Assembly: GCA_945956975.1 (NCBI GenBank)
Contig: CAMFKC010000161.1
Coordinates: forward strand, 1-6,137
Length of the DNA: 6,137 nt
DNA from: an uncultured Methylocystaceae bacterium
GTDB lineage: Bacteria; Pseudomonadota; Alphaproteobacteria; Rhizobiales; Beijerinckiaceae
Reading direction: 5' to 3'
Shown here: positions 1 to 4,932 of the stretch, one piece after another
Numbering within the stretch: position 1 is the stretch's first letter
Layout of the letters: every line of letters starts with the position of its first letter
The notes under the pieces: generated by a model
What the model was told of the DNA's origin: nothing
The model's database searches: none
What the model saw: only the letters and a program-made list of their open reading frames with translations
Program-made: the position numbers and the translations under genes

Positions 1-1
1 C

Positions 2-265
2 TCTCTTACGGGCAGCGGCTACCGGATCTCGCCCATCGTCGCGGAAATACATCCGCCTCTCGAGCTCGCGCTAAACCCCGAGGAGGTCGCCGAAACCTTC
101 GAGGCGCCCTTCGCCTTCGTGATGGATCCGAAAAATCACCAGCGCCAGTCCCGCGAATGGCGAGGGGCGATGCGGCATTATTACGCCATGCCCTGGGAGA
201 GCCATTATATATGGGGCGTGACCGCGGGCATTCTGCGGAACATGTACGAGAGGCTCTACACCTGA
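2..265 (+). CDS. CoA pyrophosphatase-like Nudix hydrolase, C-terminal part (5' end outside window)
   Basis: The open frame enters at base 2 and gives 87 residues before TGA at 263-265. Family knowledge: this Nudix branch (E. coli NudL, human NUDT7/8 type) hydrolyses CoA and acyl-CoA to phosphopantetheine compounds and 3',5'-ADP in the cytoplasm. What is seen: the visible piece begins with a GYRISPIVAEIHP stretch, followed by the NPEEVAETFEAPFAFVMDP region in which acidic residues and the FEAP turn are typical of this subfamily. It ends in PWESHYIWGVTAGILRN, the characteristic C-terminal signature (family form close to IWGATAGILRNL). The Nudix box itself lies upstream of the window, so catalytic residues cannot be checked. 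The TGA overlaps the ATG of the next gene by one base, which suggests translational coupling and a shared operon with DUF6111 and cca. Family assignment is confident; the exact substrate is inferred. Confidence 0.9.
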   Translation, partial: SLTGSGYRISPIVAEIHPPLELALNPEEVAETFEAPFAFVMDPKNHQRQSREWRGAMRHYYAMPWESHYIWGVTAGILRNMYERLYT

Positions 266-525
266 TGTGGCGCGTTCTGCTCGAGCCGGCCGCCTTCTTT
301 GTCGCCCCGTTCGTCGTCTATGTCGTCTATCTCCTGGCGCTCGGCCGCCACCCCCTCAAGCCCGTTCACTGGCCCAGCAGCGCAGTGGTCAGCCTCGTGA
401 TCGCCGGACTGGCGGTCGCCGTCGCCGGCATGCTGTGGTTTGGCTTCGAGGCGGACCAGCCGACCGGCGCCTATGTGCCCGCCCATGTCGAGAACGGGCG
501 CGTCGTGCCGGGTCAGTTCAAGTGA
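265..525 (+). CDS. DUF6111 family small membrane protein
   Basis: An 86-residue protein of unknown function that resembles DUF6111, which I recall sitting between a Nudix hydrolase and cca in many Hyphomicrobiales. Two hydrophobic stretches are visible, about residues 5-26 (starting LLEPAAFFVAPFVVYVVYLL) and 39-60 (SAVVSLVIAGLAVAVAGMLW), so it is probably a two-TM inner-membrane protein. The tail of about 25 residues is polar, with a DQPTGAYVPAHVENGRVVPG segment typical of the family. The start is the ATG at 265, whose A is the last base of the upstream TGA. The same frame stays open back to an ATG at 157, but that would overlap the Nudix gene by more than 100 bp and its extra residues do not look like protein from this family. 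The coupled start implies co-expression with the Nudix enzyme. No catalytic residues can be proposed. Confidence 0.85.
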   Translation: MWRVLLEPAAFFVAPFVVYVVYLLALGRHPLKPVHWPSSAVVSLVIAGLAVAVAGMLWFGFEADQPTGAYVPAHVENGRVVPGQFK

Positions 526-535
526 GCGCGCTGGC

Positions 536-1786
536 ATGACGAACCGCGTCGCCCTCGCCGCGCTGCTGGCCGACCCCGCCGTCGCGCGTGCGCTGGCCGT
601 GCTCGATGGCGGCGGGCAGGAGACGCGCATCGTCGGCGGAGCCGTGCGGAACGCGCTGATGGGCCTGCCTGTCTCCGATGTCGACATGGCGACGACCGCG
701 ACGCCCGACATCGTTATGCAGCGCGCGAAAGATGCCGGATTGCGCTGCATCCCCACCGGCTTTGAGCACGGCACGGTCACGGTCCTCGTCGCCGGACGCC
801 CTTTCGAGGTGACGAGCCTGCGCGAGGACGTCGAGACCGACGGCCGCCGCGCCAAGGTGCGCTTCGGCCGCGATTTCGAGGAAGACGCCCGGCGGCGCGA
901 CTTCACCATCAACTCCATGTCGCTGACGCGCGACGGCGTGCTGCACGACCCGCTCAGCGGCGAGGACGACCTCCGCCGCCGCCATGTGCGCTTCATCGGC
1001 GACGCCGACCAGCGCATCGCGGAAGACTATCTGCGCGTGCTGCGTTTCTTCCGATTTTCGGCCGCCTATGGCGAAGGCCCGCTGGACGCGCAGGGCCTTG
1101 CCGCCGCCATCCGCGGCCGGGCCGGTCTTGAACGGCTGTCGGCCGAGCGCGTGCGCGCGGAACTCCTGAAGCTGCTAGGCGCGCGGCGCGGCCCCGATGT
1201 CGTGCAGGAGGCGGCGCAGGCCGGCCTGCTCGACTTCGCGCTCGCGGGCGTCGGCTCCGGCGCGCGACTGCAACGGCTCGCGGCGATCGAGGCTGCGCGC
1301 AGCCTGCCCGCAGACGCGGTCCTGCGCCTCGCGGCTTTCGCGGTTCTGGTGCGTGAAGACGCAGACCGCCTGCGCGACCGGCTGCGTCTGTCCAACGCCG
1401 AATATCGCCGGCTGCATGGCGCAGCCTGCACCCTCGAAAAGCTGCATGGCGCCGCGACGCCGCCGCGGGGGGCCGACCTCGCCGAAATCGTCTTCCTGAT
1501 CGGCGCTGAGCAAACACTCGACGCGATGGCGCTGGCGCATGCGGAATCCGGTGCGGCGCCGGACGATGCGGCCTGGCTGGACGCCTGCCGGGCGGCGGAC
1601 GAATTGCGCGACCTGAAACTTCCTGTCACCGGCGACGAGATCAAGCAGCGCGGCGTGACGGAAGGCCGCGCCATCGGCGCGACTCTGAAGACGCTGCAGG
1701 CAAAATGGATCCGCGCCGGCTTCCCGCGCGACCCCGCCGAAATCGCCCGCCTGATCGATGAAGCCATCGCGATGCGCGAAAATTGA
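536..1786 (+). CDS. cca: CCA tRNA nucleotidyltransferase (class II, poly(A) polymerase-like)
   Basis: A 416-residue cytoplasmic enzyme that adds or repairs the 3' CCA end of tRNAs from CTP and ATP without a nucleic-acid template. Visible motifs in order: nucleotide-binding GGAVRN (34-39); the metal-binding DVD dyad at D48 and D50 in SDVDMAT; the GTVTV strand (79-83); RRRDFTINSM (119-128), the motif common to class II enzymes; HDPLSGEDDL, where the head and neck meet; the DQRIAEDYLRVLRFFRF helix (158-174); and ERVRAEL (204-210), the usual ERxRxE-type motif. The C-terminal body carries a KLPVTGDEIK segment (361-370). There is no C-terminal HD phosphohydrolase domain, and the length suits the alphaproteobacterial form. 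I chose the ATG at 536 because it gives the usual N-terminus and lies 10 bp after the DUF6111 stop; the open frame extends to 440 but overlaps that gene. The Shine-Dalgarno is weak, as expected for a gene read inside an operon. Confidence 0.95.
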   Translation: MTNRVALAALLADPAVARALAVLDGGGQETRIVGGAVRNALMGLPVSDVDMATTATPDIVMQRAKDAGLRCIPTGFEHGTVTVLVAGRPFEVTSLREDVETDGRRAKVRFGRDFEEDARRRDFTINSMSLTRDGVLHDPLSGEDDLRRRHVRFIGDADQRIAEDYLRVLRFFRFSAAYGEGPLDAQGLAAAIRGRAGLERLSAERVRAELLKLLGARRGPDVVQEAAQAGLLDFALAGVGSGARLQRLAAIEAARSLPADAVLRLAAFAVLVREDADRLRDRLRLSNAEYRRLHGAACTLEKLHGAATPPRGADLAEIVFLIGAEQTLDAMALAHAESGAAPDDAAWLDACRAADELRDLKLPVTGDEIKQRGVTEGRAIGATLKTLQAKWIRAGFPRDPAEIARLIDEAIAMREN

Positions 1787-1811
1787 GCATGAATTTTTGC
1801 GCCATGGTAAT
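1783..1811 (+). promoter_or_regulatory. weak candidate sigma-70-type promoter for the 109-residue gene
   Basis: TTGAGC (1783-1788) and GGTAAT (1806-1811) are separated by 17 bp, and each matches the -35/-10 consensus at four of six positions. The pair starts at the cca stop codon and would place a start site about 30 bases before the ATG at 1846. The stretch is AT-richer than its surroundings. The match is weak, and transcription could equally come from the upstream operon. Confidence 0.2.
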
Positions 1812-1845
1812 GCAATCTTAGGGCTGACTGCGCGATAGCAACGCC

Positions 1846-2175
1846 ATGTTCAGCGTCTCGCGTTCCACCCCATCCTTCCCCGCCGAAATCGCGCATGTGA
1901 GGCGCATCGTCGCGCAAGCCGACTGGGATGCGCGCCCGACTTTATGCTACCGCATGCGCGCCGCGCTGCGCGAGGCCATGGCGAACCTGCCGCACGATGG
2001 CGAACTCGACCAGGGCTTGCGCGCCGTCATGCGCGCCGCCGAACATTTTTCCAGCGCGCTGCGCCCGAGCTTCACGCCCGCGACGATCGAACTGATGGCG
2101 CGGATCGACGAATTCGAAATGGCTGCAAATCGCGCGCTCGCGGCGCAGGACGCCCTTCGTCCGAAAGCGGCGTGA
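1846..2175 (+). CDS. hypothetical protein, 109 residues
   Basis: I do not recognise this family. The frame has strongly G/C-biased third codon positions and a balanced composition, unlike the Arg-, Ser- or Ala-biased shadow frames around it, so it is probably a real gene. The protein looks soluble and mostly helical, with no signal peptide or TM segment. Helices are likely around residues 12-26, 33-48 (YRMRAALREAMANLP), 53-72 (ELDQGLRAVMRAAEHFSSAL) and 77-104 (FTPATIELMARIDEFEMAANRALAA). It has one Cys (C34) and one Trp (W27). No good Shine-Dalgarno precedes the ATG at 1846, so the true start could be a little downstream, for example the GTG at codon 18. It lies 59 bp after cca and its TGA is 3 bp from the stop of the convergent L,D-transpeptidase gene. 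No function is proposed. Confidence 0.65.
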   Translation: MFSVSRSTPSFPAEIAHVRRIVAQADWDARPTLCYRMRAALREAMANLPHDGELDQGLRAVMRAAEHFSSALRPSFTPATIELMARIDEFEMAANRALAAQDALRPKAA

Positions 2176-2178
2176 ACG

Positions 2179-3423
2179 CTACCAGCCGGCGATGCGCTTG
2201 CAGGCTGAACTCGCGTTGAAGGCATAGCGCCCGTTGCAGGCGTAGGCCTGCGGCGGCTCGCCCGTCTTCTCGAAGAGATCGTAGCCTTCCTTCAGGTTGT
2301 TCCAGAAGGCGGCGTATTGCTCCTGGCCGCTGGAGGCGAAAGCCATCAGGCCGGTCCCGGTCTCGCGCGCAAGTTGCGTCGACGTCATGCGGAACGGGAA
2401 GATGTGGACCGGCACTTCCTTCTGCCCCGCGCCGATCGCCGCAGCGACGAAATTGTAGATCTCATCGATGTTGCGGTCAGTCATGGCGAAACAGCCGACC
2501 GACTGGCAATCGCCGTGCACCATCAAGGCGCCGCCCGTATAGCCAAGCTGCTTGTCGAGCGCATTCGGGAAGCCGACGTTGAAAGCCCGGTGATATTTCG
2601 ATTTCGGATGAAGCTGCCGGGCCGAGACCGAGTAGAAGCCCTCTGGCGACTGGTAGTCGCCCTCGCGCATCTTGGGTCCGAGATGCCCGGACCATTTGCA
2701 GACCTGGTAGGTCTTGTAGAGCGCGAGATGCTCGCCCTTGCGCAGCCACAGCTCGAGTTCGCCTTCCTTCTTGAAGATGCGCACGTAAGCCTGCTGCCCC
2801 TTGGCGAAGGGAACATCGGCGGCCGGCGCCTTCTCGACCACGCTGGGCGCGGGCGCAAACGCCGGTTGCGGCTCGATCAGCGGGGGCCGGGCTTCCGCCG
2901 CCGGCGCCAGGGCCGCGGTCGGCGCCAGCGAGGCGACGACGACCTGCCCGTCGAGTTCGGCCGGGCGCGCAGGCGGCAGGGGCGCGTCCAGAAGCGCCGA
3001 CAATTCGCGCGGCCGCACCGGCGGCAGCGGAGCCGACAGAAGCGCGCCAACGTCAATGGCCGGCAAGGCGGCCTCGGGCGCCAAGGCCTCCGCAGGCTTA
3101 GGCTCGGCCTGCTCCGCGGCCTGGGTCGGCTCGGGCGCTGCGGCTGGCGGCGAAATGGATTGCGGCGAAACGGATTGCGGCATGGACGGCAGATAGGAGC
3201 GCAGCCGCAAGGCAGGCGCGAAGATCGGCGTCCCAAGGCTCGCCATCTGCACCGGGGCCCGCTCGCGCGCGGCCTCCCGCAGCGACGGGCCTTCGATCTG
3301 CGGCTCGACCAGCGCCGCCGCCTGTCCGCCTTCCCACGGCGCGAGGCGCGCCAAGGCGGCTCCGGCGGCGACAGGGATCGCGACCAGACCGGCGAGCAGG
3401 TAAATGGCGCGGCGTTGCTTCAT
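2179..3423 (-). CDS. YafK-family L,D-transpeptidase-fold protein with Pro/Ala-rich linker
   Basis: A 414-residue exported protein. The first 25 or so residues (MKQRR, then a hydrophobic run to about 25) form an uncleaved anchor or signal peptide with no clear cleavage site. Residues about 90-205 are a low-complexity Pro/Ala/Glu linker with a near-repeat, LLSAPLPPVRPREL (128-141) and LLDAPLPPARPAEL (144-157). The YkuD-fold domain runs from about 210 to 345: KWSGHLGPKMREGDYQSPEG (243-262), then the active-site block HGDCQSVGCFAM (303-314) with His303, Ser308 and the nucleophile Cys311. This arrangement matches YafK (E. coli DpaA/LdtF) rather than classical LdtD. Family members form or cut links between meso-DAP of peptidoglycan and proteins; E. 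coli YafK acts as a hydrolase that releases Lpp. About 70 residues follow the domain and include C396 and C408. I infer a periplasmic role in outer-membrane/peptidoglycan tethering; direction (ligase or hydrolase) cannot be read from sequence. Confidence 0.88.
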   Translation of the reverse strand: MKQRRAIYLLAGLVAIPVAAGAALARLAPWEGGQAAALVEPQIEGPSLREAARERAPVQMASLGTPIFAPALRLRSYLPSMPQSVSPQSISPPAAAPEPTQAAEQAEPKPAEALAPEAALPAIDVGALLSAPLPPVRPRELSALLDAPLPPARPAELDGQVVVASLAPTAALAPAAEARPPLIEPQPAFAPAPSVVEKAPAADVPFAKGQQAYVRIFKKEGELELWLRKGEHLALYKTYQVCKWSGHLGPKMREGDYQSPEGFYSVSARQLHPKSKYHRAFNVGFPNALDKQLGYTGGALMVHGDCQSVGCFAMTDRNIDEIYNFVAAAIGAGQKEVPVHIFPFRMTSTQLARETGTGLMAFASSGQEQYAAFWNNLKEGYDLFEKTGEPPQAYACNGRYAFNASSACKRIAGW

Positions 3424-3453
3424 CCGAAACGGCGTCCAGCGAACCTATGGCGC

Positions 3454-3459
3454 ATTATG
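3454..3459 (-). promoter_or_regulatory. candidate -10 element for the L,D-transpeptidase gene
   Basis: On the minus strand the bases read CATAAT, five of six to the TATAAT consensus, 30 bases ahead of the ATG at 3423. This would give a leader of about 20-25 nt. No good -35 box lies at 16-18 bp, so the promoter would be weak or activator-dependent. Confidence 0.3.
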
Positions 3460-3465
3460 ACATGG

Positions 3466-3483
3466 CTGCCGAGTGTCCGGCAG
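3466..3483. repeat. 6-bp inverted repeat in the divergent intergenic region
   Basis: CTGCCG (3466-3471) and CGGCAG (3478-3483) form perfect inverted arms around the 6-base spacer AGTGTC. The site lies just upstream of the candidate -10 of the minus-strand transpeptidase gene, in the 196-bp gap between that gene and the plus-strand 90-residue gene. It could be an operator half-palindrome; no regulator is identified. Confidence 0.35.
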
Positions 3484-3609
3484 GATTTCGATCAAATCGC
3501 GGCAGTCTCAATACGGCTTTTCCGGTCTTCGCGCCAGCGGGACCTGAACTGCGGCGATTTCGACTCGCAGCGCCCCGGGCGGCGCGCTATCTTTTCTTTC
3601 GGCCCCCTC

Positions 3610-3613
3610 GGAG
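3610..3613 (+). promoter_or_regulatory. Shine-Dalgarno for the 90-residue gene
   Basis: GGAG, six bases before the ATG at 3620. It supports both the start and the reality of this small gene. Confidence 0.7.
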
Positions 3614-3619
3614 AAAGCA

Positions 3620-3892
3620 ATGAGCGACGAGTCCCAGGTTCGGCGGCGATCGGGTCCCGGCGATCTGGCGCGCCGGCTCGGCGACCGCAGCCGGAACCGC
3701 TCCCTCGGGCAGACCGGCGGGGCCTTCCGGCGCGAGACATTCCGCCTGCCCCGGACCGAGGCCCGCGCCAAAGCGCGTGAGTGGTTCGACCTCTACCCCA
3801 AGGCCGCCTACATGACCGAGATCGAATTCTGGCGGGTGTGCGAGGACGGCGAGATCGAATTCACCATCCGACGGCTCCCGACGGCGGATTGA
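3620..3892 (+). CDS. hypothetical protein, 90 residues, basic N-terminus
   Basis: I cannot name this family, though the C-terminal style (EWFDLYPKAAYMTEIEFWRVCEDGEIEFTIRRLP, given here only by its key elements W55-F56, Y59-P60, Y64-M65-T66 and the FTIRRLP end) resembles short uncharacterised proteins I recall from Hyphomicrobiales. Residues 1-50 are rich in Arg and probably disordered or nucleic-acid-contacting. Residues 53-87 look folded, with a short helix followed by a beta hairpin (YMTEIEFWRV, then EIEFTIRRL). No signal peptide or TM segment is present. A GGAG lies at the right distance from the ATG. The TGA at 3890-3892 is 6 bp from the stop of the convergent SDR gene. The coding signal is good; the function is unknown. 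Confidence 0.72.
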   Translation: MSDESQVRRRSGPGDLARRLGDRSRNRSLGQTGGAFRRETFRLPRTEARAKAREWFDLYPKAAYMTEIEFWRVCEDGEIEFTIRRLPTAD

Positions 3893-3898
3893 TCCCGC

Positions 3899-4636
3899 CT
3901 ATTCCCAGACCAGGTGCTGGCCCGCATCGACGGCGATCATCTGTCCGGTCACGCCCGGCGCCGCCAGAAGCCAGGCGACGGCGTCCGCGACCTCCGCGAC
4001 ATCGACGGACCGCCGCAGCGGCACGACGGCCAATTCAGCCTCGAAGGCCTCCCGTCCTTCGTTCGCGTTCGGAAGGACCGGGCCCGGTCCGACGCCGTTC
4101 ACGCGGATGCGCGGCGCGAAGGTCTGCGCCATTGTCCGCGTCGCGTGAAGCAGCGCGGCCTTGGCGACGCAATAGCTGAAATAATGCGGGTCGGGGCGCA
4201 GCACCCTCTGGTCGATGAGGTTGACGATCGCCCCCTTGGCGCCGCCGGGCAGCGCAGCGGCGAAGGCCTGCGCCAGCAGCGCCGGCGCGCGCAAATTGAC
4301 CGCCATGTTGCGATCGAAGGCCTCTGCGGAGAAATCGGCCGCCGTATCCGGCTCGAAGATCGAAGCGTTGTTGACGAGGCTCGACAAGGGGCCGACCGCC
4401 ACGCTGGCGCGGGCGATCAGGTCGACCGTTTCCGCGGCGATCGAGAGATCGGCGGCAAGCGCCACGGCGCGCCCGCCGCCAGCCACGATCGCGCCGGCAA
4501 GATCTTCGGCCTCCGGCATCGAGCGCGCGCTCGAGTGGATCGCGACCGCATGGCCGTCACGCGCCAGGCGCTCGACGATCGCCCGCCCGATCCGACGCGC
4601 TCCGCCCGTCACCAGAACCGCCCCACCCTTGGCCAT
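3899..4636 (-). CDS. SDR-family oxidoreductase, probable pteridine reductase (PTR1/FolM-like)
   Basis: A 245-residue cytoplasmic Rossmann-fold NADPH-dependent oxidoreductase. Classical SDR landmarks: TGGARRIG (10-17), AADLS (61-65, adenine-contacting Asp63), NNAS (89-92), YCVAK (Y155, K159) and RVNGVGPGPV (178-187). Two departures from the usual SDR pattern point to pteridine reductases. The cofactor loop has Arg in place of the middle glycine (TGxxRRxG, as in FolM and TGxxKRxG in PTR1). The position normally held by catalytic Ser is Asp142 in VNLIDQR, matching the Asp of PTR1 and the TDY of FolM. Such enzymes reduce dihydromonapterin, biopterin or dihydrofolate. The exact pterin is not readable from sequence. 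The start at 4636 is fixed by a strong Shine-Dalgarno. The promoter should lie in the 303-bp island shared with the divergent porin gene, 58 bp from a CtrA motif. Confidence 0.87.
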   Translation of the reverse strand: MAKGGAVLVTGGARRIGRAIVERLARDGHAVAIHSSARSMPEAEDLAGAIVAGGGRAVALAADLSIAAETVDLIARASVAVGPLSSLVNNASIFEPDTAADFSAEAFDRNMAVNLRAPALLAQAFAAALPGGAKGAIVNLIDQRVLRPDPHYFSYCVAKAALLHATRTMAQTFAPRIRVNGVGPGPVLPNANEGREAFEAELAVVPLRRSVDVAEVADAVAWLLAAPGVTGQMIAVDAGQHLVWE

Positions 4637-4638
4637 TG

Positions 4639-4646
4639 CTCCTCCC
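4639..4646 (-). promoter_or_regulatory. strong Shine-Dalgarno for the SDR gene
   Basis: On the minus strand the bases read GGGAGGAG, followed by CA and the ATG at 4636. The near-perfect anti-16S match decides the start codon. Confidence 0.75.
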
Positions 4647-4676
4647 GCGCGCCATCATAGCCGAGCCGCGGTCGCG

Positions 4677-4694
4677 GCCTATAGGCAAGGCCTT
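4677..4694. repeat. two abutting palindromes beside the CtrA motif
   Basis: GCCTATAGGC (4677-4686) and AAGGCCTT (4687-4694) are each perfect self-complementary palindromes lying end to end. The second runs directly into the first TTAA of the CtrA motif. They lie 41-58 bp upstream of the SDR start and may be an operator, or the first may contain the SDR -10 box. Confidence 0.4.
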
Positions 4695-4709
4695 TAACGC
4701 CCTATTAAC
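4694..4709 (+). promoter_or_regulatory. CtrA-type binding motif (TTAA-N7-TTAAC)
   Basis: TTAA (4694-4697), seven bases, then TTAAC (4705-4709) matches exactly the full consensus bound by the alphaproteobacterial cell-cycle regulator CtrA. It lies 57 bp before the SDR start codon on the minus strand and about 230 bp before the porin start. With a minus-strand -10 at TATAGG (4678-4683) it would overlap the -35 position, as in CtrA-activated promoters. Binding is inferred from the motif only. Confidence 0.55.
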
Positions 4710-4749
4710 CCTGTTAGACCGCTCCTGCCCCGGATATTTGCGCGACGCG

Positions 4750-4762
4750 CGTGTAACACACG
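4750..4762. repeat. short inverted repeat CGTGT-AAC-ACACG
   Basis: Perfect 5-bp arms (4750-4754 and 4758-4762) around a 3-base centre, followed by an A-run. It lacks a U-tract in either transcript orientation after the stem, so it is not a terminator. It sits between the two CtrA-like sites and could be an operator. Confidence 0.3.
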
Positions 4763-4787
4763 ACAAAAAACGCGGATCAACAGACGA

Positions 4788-4802
4788 TTAACACTGCTTT
4801 AC
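4788..4802 (+). promoter_or_regulatory. near-consensus second CtrA-like site
   Basis: TTAA (4788-4791), seven bases, then TTAC (4799-4802): one base off the TTAA-N7-TTAA core. It keeps the exact spacing of the perfect site 94 bp upstream and is nearer to the porin gene (about 140 bp before its start). A weak or cooperative CtrA site is plausible. Confidence 0.35.
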
Positions 4803-4860
4803 TTGAATTAGCCTCCATAAATCTTGTGCCGCCAAGACGCCATATTGATGAACGCCGCAA

Positions 4861-4880
4861 AGGTAAGCCTTCGTTTACCT
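4861..4880. repeat. inverted repeat / leader hairpin upstream of the outer-membrane protein gene
   Basis: AGGTAA (4861-4866) and TTACCT (4875-4880) are perfect inverted arms. In RNA the stem extends inward by a G-U and a C-G pair to close a CUUC tetraloop, giving an 8-bp stem. The direct repeat GAACGC flanks it at 4850-4855 and 4881-4886. It lies 60-79 bp before the porin ATG, so it may be a protein-binding palindrome or a structured 5' leader element. Confidence 0.4.
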
Positions 4881-4928
4881 GAACGCTTCCATAACTCGAT
4901 CCAGAAATTGTGATGTTCGTCGCGTTGC

Positions 4929-4932
4929 GGAG
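4929..4932 (+). promoter_or_regulatory. Shine-Dalgarno that decides the porin start
   Basis: GGAG is 7 bases before the ATG at 4940 but only 1 base before the in-frame ATG at 4934. The second ATG is therefore the better start and also yields a clean signal peptide. Confidence 0.65.

Noticed and set aside
256..1017. A 253-codon minus-strand open frame across DUF6111 and the start of cca
   Set aside because: Ser/Arg-rich composition and complete overlap with two recognised plus-strand genes; antisense shadow.
1066..1917. A 283-codon minus-strand open frame across the C-terminal half of cca
   Set aside because: Low-complexity Arg/Ser/Ala sequence antisense to a conserved enzyme; no independent support.
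2317..3780. A 487-codon plus-strand open frame opposite the L,D-transpeptidase gene
   Set aside because: It is Arg/Gly/Leu-heavy, has no domain, runs through the divergent intergenic gap, and overlaps both a well-recognised minus-strand gene and the 90-residue gene. It is a shadow produced by high GC content.
3883..3899. Inverted repeat GGCGG-N7-CCGCC across the convergent stops of the 90-residue and SDR genes
   Set aside because: Only 5-bp arms and no T-tract on either side; not enough to call a bidirectional terminator in GC-rich DNA.
4690..4920. The AT-rich island as a replication origin or a small RNA gene
   Set aside because: No DnaA boxes were seen, no origin-type neighbours are present, and no promoter plus terminator pair defines an RNA; a divergent promoter region explains it.
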